64,000 nt of DNA from positions 1 to 64,000 of the forward strand of contig JBDHTX010000003.1 in the NCBI GenBank assembly GCA_039808885.1, given 5' to 3'. The translations under genes and the position numbers were made by a program. This DNA is from Dongia_A sp039808885 (lineage in GTDB: Bacteria > Pseudomonadota > Alphaproteobacteria > Dongiales > Dongiaceae). The notes under the pieces are model-generated. The model was not told the DNA's origin. It worked only from the letters and a program-made list of their open reading frames with translations, and did no database searches. Numbering within the stretch: position 1 is the stretch's first letter; the number at the start of each line of letters is the position of its first letter. This document shows positions 55,942 through 62,049 of the stretch, piece by piece.

Positions 55942-57999
55942 TTATCCTCTTCTCCGTCTCCGCCTTCCGCCCTCGTCATCGCCCGGCGCGGCCGCCTTCG
56001 GCGCCGGCAGGGCGACGGCCTTGGCCAGGTGCGGATAGGGCGCCGTCTTGTGCGGGATCGCCATGGCGCCGACGAAATGCTCCTGGAACTTGGGCTCGAC
56101 GGCGGTCTCGACCTTTTCCACCTGCTTCACCACGCGGGCGATCTCCTCGCGCGCCTTGGCGTTCAGGAGCGCAATGCGCGCGCCGGTGCCGGCGGCGTTG
56201 CCGGCAGAGGTGACCTTGGCCAGGTCGCAATCGGGGATCATGCCCAGGACCATCGCGTATTTTACGTCGATGTGGCTGCCGAAGGCGCCCGCCAGCGTGA
56301 TGCGGTCGACCTTGTCCACGCCCATGCGGTCCATCAAGAGCTTGGCGCCGGCATAGAGCGCGGCCTTGGCCAGCTGGATGGCGCGCACGTCGTTCTGGGT
56401 GATGCGCAGCTGCGGCGTGCCGTCATGCAGCAGATAAGAGAACGTCCGCCCATCCGCCTCGATGCGCGGCGACTTCGCCTGCATGGAGCCGTCGACCACG
56501 CCGTCCTGGGTGAGGATGCCGCTGAGGAACATCTCCGCGATGCATTCGATGATGCCGGAGCCGCAGACACCGGTGACGCCGGTCCCTTCGGTCTGCCTGG
56601 CGAAATCCGGATGATCCGACCACAGGTCGCAGCCGATCACCTTGAAGCGCGGCTCCAGGGTGTCGCGGTCGATGCGGATGCGCTCGATGGCGCCCGGCGC
56701 GGCGCGCTGGCCGCAGGAGATCTGCGCGCCCTCGAAGGCGGGGCCGGTCGGCGAGGAGGCCGCCAGCAGCTTCTGCTTGTTGCCCAGCACGATCTCGGCG
56801 TTGGTGCCGACATCGACGATGAGCGTCATCTCGTCCGCCTCGTGCGGCGCTTCCGACAGGATGACGCCGGCGGTGTCGGCGCCGACATGGCCGGCGATGC
56901 AGGGCAGCACGTAGATGCGCGCATTGGGATGGATGCGGAGGTCGATCTCCGAGGCCCAGAACATGGTCGGCCCGTCGGTCGCCAGCGCGAACGGCGCGCC
57001 GCCCAGCTCAATCGGGTTAATGCCGAGCAGCAGGTGATGCATGATCGGATTGCCGACGAAGGTCACCTCGAGGATGTCCTGCACCGTGCAATTGGCTTCC
57101 TTCGCCACCGATTGCGCCAGGTCGTTGATCGCCTCGCGCACCACCTTGGTCATCTCGGAATCGCCGCCCGGATTCATCATCACGTAGGAGACGCGGCTCA
57201 TCAGATCCTCGCCGAAGCGGATCTGCGGGTTCATCAGGCCGGACGAGGCGACCACCTCGCCCGAGGACAGCTCGCAGAGATGCCCGGCAATGGTGGTCGA
57301 GCCGATATCGACGGCGAGGCCATAGACATGGTCGCGGAAGCCCGGCCAGACGGCGGTGATCTGCCGGCCCAGATGCACGGCGACGGTCACCGTCCAATTG
57401 CCCTTGCGCAAGGCGGCCTGCAGGCCCTGGATCACGCGCAGATCGGTGTCGAGATCGGTCAGCCCCCATTGCTCCTTCAGCGCCTTTTCCAGGCGCTGCA
57501 AGTCTCCCGTCGGATCATGCATATCCGGCTCGGCGACCTCGACGTAATGCAGCTTCACGATCGGGTCGAGCTCGATGGCGCGCATCTCGGCGCGCTTGCG
57601 CACCACCTGCTTGTGGACCTGGCTGTCCTCCGGCACGTCGATGACGAGGTCGCCCAGCAGATGCGCCTGGCAGGAGAGGCGTCGGCCCGGCTTCATGCCG
57701 CGCTTGTCGGAATAGCGCTGCTCCACGGGGGAGAAATCGGAGAGGTGGTCGCCCTTGGAGGTGACGCCGAGCTTGGCGAACTCGCCCTCGGAGACGACGA
57801 TCTGGCAGCGGCCGCAGATGGCGCGCCCGCCGCAGACGGAATCGATGTCGACGCCGAGCTGGCGCGCGGCCTGCAGCACCGGCGTGCCCACGGGGAAGCG
57901 GCCGCGCCGGCCCGACGGCATGAACACCACCAGCGGCTGGTCGCCGCCATTGGTGCCGTTGCCGTTCTTGACGCTTGCCTCGGTGCCTTCCGCAGCCAT
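55942..57999 (-). CDS. Corrinoid reductive activator (RACo-like ASKHA ATPase with 2Fe-2S)
   Basis: A 685-residue RACo-type protein, which uses ATP and a low-potential electron to re-reduce oxidised Co(II) corrinoid proteins. The N-terminal ferredoxin-like [2Fe-2S] domain uses Cys56, 62, 65 (C-x5-C-x2-C) and Cys110 (LSCQAH). The linker and ASKHA body follow: LAVDIGSTTIAGHL near 210, VDVGTNAEIVLGN, GPAFEGAQISCGQRA. The C-terminus ends in an acidic-basic tail DDEGGRRRRRRG. ATG 57999 has GGGGTTGAG upstream. It is the last gene of the leftward operon and the strongest sign of corrinoid methyl-transfer chemistry. Confidence 0.93.
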   Translation of the reverse strand: MAAEGTEASVKNGNGTNGGDQPLVVFMPSGRRGRFPVGTPVLQAARQLGVDIDSVCGGRAICGRCQIVVSEGEFAKLGVTSKGDHLSDFSPVEQRYSDKRGMKPGRRLSCQAHLLGDLVIDVPEDSQVHKQVVRKRAEMRAIELDPIVKLHYVEVAEPDMHDPTGDLQRLEKALKEQWGLTDLDTDLRVIQGLQAALRKGNWTVTVAVHLGRQITAVWPGFRDHVYGLAVDIGSTTIAGHLCELSSGEVVASSGLMNPQIRFGEDLMSRVSYVMMNPGGDSEMTKVVREAINDLAQSVAKEANCTVQDILEVTFVGNPIMHHLLLGINPIELGGAPFALATDGPTMFWASEIDLRIHPNARIYVLPCIAGHVGADTAGVILSEAPHEADEMTLIVDVGTNAEIVLGNKQKLLAASSPTGPAFEGAQISCGQRAAPGAIERIRIDRDTLEPRFKVIGCDLWSDHPDFARQTEGTGVTGVCGSGIIECIAEMFLSGILTQDGVVDGSMQAKSPRIEADGRTFSYLLHDGTPQLRITQNDVRAIQLAKAALYAGAKLLMDRMGVDKVDRITLAGAFGSHIDVKYAMVLGMIPDCDLAKVTSAGNAAGTGARIALLNAKAREEIARVVKQVEKVETAVEPKFQEHFVGAMAIPHKTAPYPHLAKAVALPAPKAAAPGDDEGGRRRRRRG

Positions 58000-58107
58000 C
58001 GCTCAACCCCAAATCCAGTGCGCCTATTCCGGCGCCAAAAGCATTTCGCCCCCGCGTCGGCTTGGCTGGCCGGGCAGGGGCGATTTCCTTACGCGATTTC
58101 CGCGCGT

Positions 58108-59070
58108 TTAGCCATTGGCGGCACCGGCCGGTGCGGCCCCCTCCGGGCCCGCCGCGCCGCCGCCGCCCCGGCGGCGGTTCTCGCGCCCGCCCCGGCGGCC
58201 GCCCGCGCCCGCCTCGCCTTCCAGCGCCGGCTCGCGGAACTTGCGGATCCAGGCGGCGCAATGGGCGTCATGGCCCATCAGCACGTCGCCGCCCATCACG
58301 CCCACCATCTCCTCCTGATGGAGCGGGTTGGTGATGGCCGAGGTCATGCCGGCGCCGATCGCCATGGCGAGGAAGCTGGAATTGAGGCCGTGCCGGTTGG
58401 GCAGGCCGAAGCTGATGTTGGAGGCGCCGCAGGTGGTGTTGACCTTCAGCTCCATGCGCAGGCGGCGCACCAGGTGGAACACCGATTTGCCGGCCTGGCC
58501 GAGCGCGCCGATCGGCATGACCAGCGGATCGACCACGATGTCGGAATGCGGAATGCCGTAATCGGCGGCGCGCTGGACGATCTTCTTCGCCACCTCGAAG
58601 CGCACGTCGGGGTCCTCGGAGATGCCGGTCTCGTCATTGGAGATGGCGACCACGGCGGCGCCGTATTTCTTCACCAGCGGCAGCACCACTTCCAGGCGCT
58701 CTTCCTCGCCGGTCACCGAATTCAGCAGCGCCTTGCCCTTGTAGACCTGCAGGCCGGCCTCGAGCGCCGCGACGATGGAGCTGTCGATGGACAGCGGCGC
58801 GTCGGTCAGCGACTGCACCAGCTGGATGGTCTCGGCCAGGATGCGCGGCTCATCGGCCATCGGGATGCCGGCGTTCACGTCGAGCATCTGCGCCCCGGCG
58901 GCGACCTGCGCCAGCGCGTCTGACTTCACGCGGCTGTAGTCGCCCGCCGCCATCTCGGCGGCCAGCAGCTTGCGGCCCGTGGGGTTGATGCGCTCGCCGA
59001 TGATGACGAACGGCCGGTCGAAGCCGATGACGACTTCCTTGGTGGCCGAGGAGATGACGGTATCGGTCAT
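58108..59070 (-). CDS. Methyltetrahydrofolate:corrinoid methyltransferase
   Basis: A 320-residue pterin-binding TIM barrel of the AcsE/MeTr/MtvA group. Signature residues: FVIIGERINPTGRK at the start, MLDVNAGIP (strand 3), LSIDSS, LLNSVTGEEER, and GASNISFGLPNR near the C-terminus. It transfers a methyl between methyl-THF and a corrinoid protein, in either direction. Residues after about 283 form a low-complexity Gly/Arg/Ala tail (GGRRGGRENRRRGGGG...) not found in typical MeTr. AAAGGAA lies 8 nt before the ATG. It is followed by RACo. Confidence 0.92.
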   Translation of the reverse strand: MTDTVISSATKEVVIGFDRPFVIIGERINPTGRKLLAAEMAAGDYSRVKSDALAQVAAGAQMLDVNAGIPMADEPRILAETIQLVQSLTDAPLSIDSSIVAALEAGLQVYKGKALLNSVTGEEERLEVVLPLVKKYGAAVVAISNDETGISEDPDVRFEVAKKIVQRAADYGIPHSDIVVDPLVMPIGALGQAGKSVFHLVRRLRMELKVNTTCGASNISFGLPNRHGLNSSFLAMAIGAGMTSAITNPLHQEEMVGVMGGDVLMGHDAHCAAWIRKFREPALEGEAGAGGRRGGRENRRRGGGGAAGPEGAAPAGAANG

Positions 59071-59098
59071 TGAAGCAATTCCTTTCTCGAAACCTGTT

Positions 59099-60097
59099 CT
59101 ATCGGGCGGCGGGTTCGCCCGCGCGCCGCTGTTGTCTGTTCCGCATCACGCCGGAGGCCTGGATGATCTCGTTCACGAACTCTTCCTGGCGATAGGCCAT
59201 CACGTGCACGCCGGAAACCCCTTCGATCTCCTTGATCTCCTGGATCAGGTCGATCGCCAATTGCTTGCCCTCGGCGCGCTGGTCCTTCGATTTCTCCATC
59301 CGCTCGAGGATCGCCTCGGGGATGTGCACGCCAGGCACGTTGTTCTTCATCCAGCGCGCGGTCTTGGCCGAAGGCAGCGGGCCGACGCCGATCAGGAAGA
59401 ACGCCTTCTGGTGCAGGCCCTGCTCGCGCACTTTCTCCATGAATTTGCGCAGGAGCGGCACGTCGAAGCAATACTGGGTCTGGATGAACTGCGCCCCGGC
59501 GGCGATCTTCTTGGCGATGTGGACCGCGCGGTACTCATAGGGCGGGGCGAAGGGGTTGGCGGCGGCGCCCAGGAACACCCGCGGCGGGGTGGTCAGCTTG
59601 CGCCCGGACAGGAACTGGCCCTTGTCGCGCATGCCGCGGATGCATTCCAGCAGCGAGGTGGAATCGAAATCGAAGACCGGCTTGGCCGCCGGCTGGTCGC
59701 CCGCCTGCACGCCGTCGCCGGTCAGGCACAGGATGTTCTGCACCCCCATGGCCGCCGCGCCCAGCACGTCGCCTTGGATGGCGATGCGGTTCCGGTCGCG
59801 GCAGGAAATCTGCATGATGACGGCATAGCCGGCGCGGGTGAGCAAGGAGCAGATGCCGACCGAGGACATGTGGCAATTGGCGCCGGACGCATCCGTGGCG
59901 TTGATCGCGTCGCAGACCTCGGACAGCACCAAAGCGCGCTCATAGACGTCGCGCGGATCGGCGCTGTCCGGCGGGTTCAGCTCCGCCGTCACGGCGAAGC
60001 GGCCGAGGCGCAGCACGCGCTCCAGCCTGCCGCCGGAGGAATGGCCCGGCAGCAGCGGCAGCGGCGCGCCGGGATCGAAATGCGGCGTCTCGCTCAT
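59099..60097 (-). CDS. metF: Methylenetetrahydrofolate reductase (MetF-type)
   Basis: A 332-residue MTHFR. It has FAVTAELNPPDSADPR, folate-site NCHMSSVGICSLL, QISCRDRNRIAIQGDVLGAAAMGVQNILCLTGDG (typical RDRN and LTGD motifs), GAQFIQTQYCFDV and LIGVGPLPSAKTARWM. It reduces methylene-THF to methyl-THF, or oxidises methyl-THF in a demethylation direction. It overlaps MetV by 4 bp (ATGA). It lies directly upstream of MeTr, so they share a methyl-THF pool. Confidence 0.93.
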   Translation of the reverse strand: MSETPHFDPGAPLPLLPGHSSGGRLERVLRLGRFAVTAELNPPDSADPRDVYERALVLSEVCDAINATDASGANCHMSSVGICSLLTRAGYAVIMQISCRDRNRIAIQGDVLGAAAMGVQNILCLTGDGVQAGDQPAAKPVFDFDSTSLLECIRGMRDKGQFLSGRKLTTPPRVFLGAAANPFAPPYEYRAVHIAKKIAAGAQFIQTQYCFDVPLLRKFMEKVREQGLHQKAFFLIGVGPLPSAKTARWMKNNVPGVHIPEAILERMEKSKDQRAEGKQLAIDLIQEIKEIEGVSGVHVMAYRQEEFVNEIIQASGVMRNRQQRRAGEPAAR

Positions 60098-60726
60098 GCG
60101 GCTTTCCCCGGATGGGTGGGCGGGGCGGGCGGCGGATTGATGGTCGGGGAGGGCGAATCCTTGGACGTGCCGCCGGCGATCTGGTCGGCCGCCTCGACCG
60201 ATTTCGGCGCCGGCTTCGGCGCGGGCTTGGCCGTCGCGGGTTTCGGCTTGTTGCCGGCCTCGTCCTCCAGCCCCTTGGCGATGCGCACCACGCGCAGCCA
60301 GGACGACTTGCCCTTGAAGCGGTTGTCGACCGCCTTCTGCACGTCGAAGATCTTGTGGCCCTGCGGATCGCCGAGGCCCATGCTTGCGGCGCCGGCCCAG
60401 CCCTGGGCCCAGACGCATTTCATCTCCGGCTTCACCTCGCAATGGCCGTTCTCGCGCACGCCGCCGCAGGGGCCGTTGCGCAGGTTCTTCGGGCAGTTCA
60501 TCGGGCAGGACATGCCGGTCGACGAAAGCGCGCATTGCCCGCACATCTGGCAGTCGAACAGGAAGCCCTTGATGCCCTGTTCCATGACCTGGAACGGCTT
60601 CTCGACCTTGTCATAGCCGATCTTCGCCCACAGCGGATGCAGCGCCACGAGCACCTTCTCGAAGCCGCGATAGAAGGCGTTCAGCCCCTTCGCATGCCGC
60701 ACGGACCACAGGCGGACGGAATACAT
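60094..60726 (-). CDS. metV: MetV-type zinc/Fe-S partner of MetF
   Basis: A 210-residue protein resembling the MTHFR C-terminal/MetV family. Eight cysteines lie within residues 59-104 (59, 62, 65, 74, 78, 87, 96, 104) in CQMCGQCALSST and CPMNCPKNLRNGPCGG, able to bind zinc or Fe-S. In acetogens MetV forms a complex with MetF; here the 4-bp overlap with metF suggests the same. The last about 55 residues are a Pro/Lys/Ala-rich disordered tail. ATG 60726 has GGAGG 5 nt upstream. Confidence 0.85.
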   Translation of the reverse strand: MYSVRLWSVRHAKGLNAFYRGFEKVLVALHPLWAKIGYDKVEKPFQVMEQGIKGFLFDCQMCGQCALSSTGMSCPMNCPKNLRNGPCGGVRENGHCEVKPEMKCVWAQGWAGAASMGLGDPQGHKIFDVQKAVDNRFKGKSSWLRVVRIAKGLEDEAGNKPKPATAKPAPKPAPKSVEAADQIAGGTSKDSPSPTINPPPAPPTHPGKAA

Positions 60727-60747
60727 CTACGCCTCCAACAAAATACT

Positions 60748-60931
60748 CTTCCCCCCTTGCGGGGGAAGGCAGCGGAGGCTTAGCGAGCACAGCGAGCTTA
60801 GCCGGAGCCGGATGGGGGGTCGCACGCTGCGCGTGCGCATCGCCGGAGGCGATAGGTCGCGAAGATTCTTCGCGGATAGATCCGGTGCTGCAACACCCCC
60901 CTTCCCACCCTTCCCCCGCAAGGGGGGAAGG
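60748..60931. repeat. Mosaic palindromic element inside the corrinoid operon
   Basis: Terminal hairpins CTTCCCCC-cttgc-GGGGGAAG (60748-60768) and CCTTCCCCC-gcaa-GGGGGGAAGG (60909-60931) bracket internal palindromes. One of these, gaggcttagcgagcacagcgagcttagcc (60775-60803), is akin to the inter-tRNA element at 217-246. It sits between metV and the PF13769-like gene and could alter transcript abundance across the operon. Confidence 0.75.
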
Positions 60932-60983
60932 AGCCGACCCAGCGGGCGTCGACGCAGTGCCGGCATGGCGAGAGTTGCACCCA

Positions 60984-61286
60984 TCACTTCGCCTCCACGC
61001 CGCCGGCCTCGACCAGCGTCTTCAGCTTGGCGTCGTCGAAGGTGGCTTCCAGCTCGGCGGCCTTCTTGTCGGCTTCCTCCTGCAGCGCGTCGGTGACCTC
61101 GACGGGTGCGGCGCGGCGCCACTCGGCCAGGTAGGAATCCGTGTCGCGCAGGTTGGCGCGCATGGCGGCGCGGTCGATCGCCTTCTCGAAGCGCTCGGTC
61201 AATTGCACCTTGGCGCTCTCGCGGCCCTTCTTCACGATCACCTGGGCCGGGATGTCCCGCCAGTAAACCACCGTCAGCTGTGCCAT
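60984..61286 (-). CDS. PF13769-like (virulence factor family) small protein
   Basis: A 100-residue basic, soluble protein: MAQLTVVYWRDIPAQVIVKK at the start, then RDTDSYLAEWRRAAP and a helical, acidic C-terminus. I recognise it as the small family often annotated virulence factor, which regularly neighbours DUF1638 and MetV/MetF genes. No catalytic motif. The ATG at 61286 shares its A with the preceding stop (TGATG), so translation is coupled to DUF1638. Confidence 0.72.
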   Translation of the reverse strand: MAQLTVVYWRDIPAQVIVKKGRESAKVQLTERFEKAIDRAAMRANLRDTDSYLAEWRRAAPVEVTDALQEEADKKAAELEATFDDAKLKTLVEAGGVEAK

Positions 61287-61882
61287 CACGCAACCTTGCC
61301 CTTCATGAACTCCGCCAGTTCACCGTAGCCCGTGCGGCGATACACGTAGTCCAGTTTCAGCCGCTCCGCCGCCGCTTCCGCCTTCGCCGCCAGCTTCGGA
61401 TCCTCCACCTGCGCCAGGTAGACCAGCTTGCGGTAATTGCAGAAATAGGCGTCGCGCAATTCCGGGTGCCTGTCCAAGCCCAAACCCTGCCAGATCAGCC
61501 GGTCGAAGTGCCGCACCATGTAGTCGGTCAGGAAGAAGGTGCCCGGCTCCTCGTCCATCAGCTTCTCGAAATCGGCGGTTCCGGCGAACCACTGATAGCA
61601 ATGCGGCCCGTCGATCCGCTCGATCCCTTCTTCTTCCAGCACCCGGTCCAGCAGGCCCCCGGTGCCGCAATCGCCATAGAGCACGAAGATGCGGGCGAAC
61701 TTGTCGCGGTTCGCGCGGATCTTGCGCCGGACGCCCTCGGGGATCTTTTCCGGACGGTTGTGCCAGATCGCGGGCAGGCAGGTGATCGAGATTTGCTCAT
61801 CCCAGCCATTCGCGCGGCTCACCGCCAGGAACTCCCTGGCCAGCGCGCCACAGGCAATGAACAGGGTTTTGCCGTCTGCCAT
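61286..61882 (-). CDS. DUF1638 protein
   Basis: A 198-residue soluble protein of DUF1638. Conserved pieces are FIACGALAREF, a LPAIWHNRPEKIP segment, FVLYGDCGTGGLLD, and AYFCNYRKLVYLAQ. Cys at 11, 35, 72, 95 and 148, with His41, His94 and His125, suggest a metal- or corrinoid-linked function. Homologues lie beside methyl-transfer genes, so a role in corrinoid or methylamine/betaine metabolism is a fair guess. It is 167 bp from the oxidoreductase gene upstream. Confidence 0.82.
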   Translation of the reverse strand: MADGKTLFIACGALAREFLAVSRANGWDEQISITCLPAIWHNRPEKIPEGVRRKIRANRDKFARIFVLYGDCGTGGLLDRVLEEEGIERIDGPHCYQWFAGTADFEKLMDEEPGTFFLTDYMVRHFDRLIWQGLGLDRHPELRDAYFCNYRKLVYLAQVEDPKLAAKAEAAAERLKLDYVYRRTGYGELAEFMKGKVA

Positions 61883-62049
61883 CTTCCGATCCGGCGCCGT
61901 CCGGGTGATGCCTATCGGCGCCTTCCTCTGGCTGAAATCCTTAAGGCCGGCGGGGGTGCCGGGCTGCTATTGCCGCGACCGGGGATCGTCTTGCAGCGAC
62001 GTATTCTCCGTCGCGGATAGGCTATATGTGGTCGCTCCCCGTCGCAGCG

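Noticed and set aside
55900..58923. A 1007-codon plus-strand frame opposite RACo and MeTr
   Set aside because: Antisense to two proteins with clear domains and motifs.
61883..62049. Cobalamin riboswitch before the corrinoid operon genes
   Set aside because: No B12-box or paired conserved elements could be seen in this short gap; the real upstream region of the operon is outside the window.
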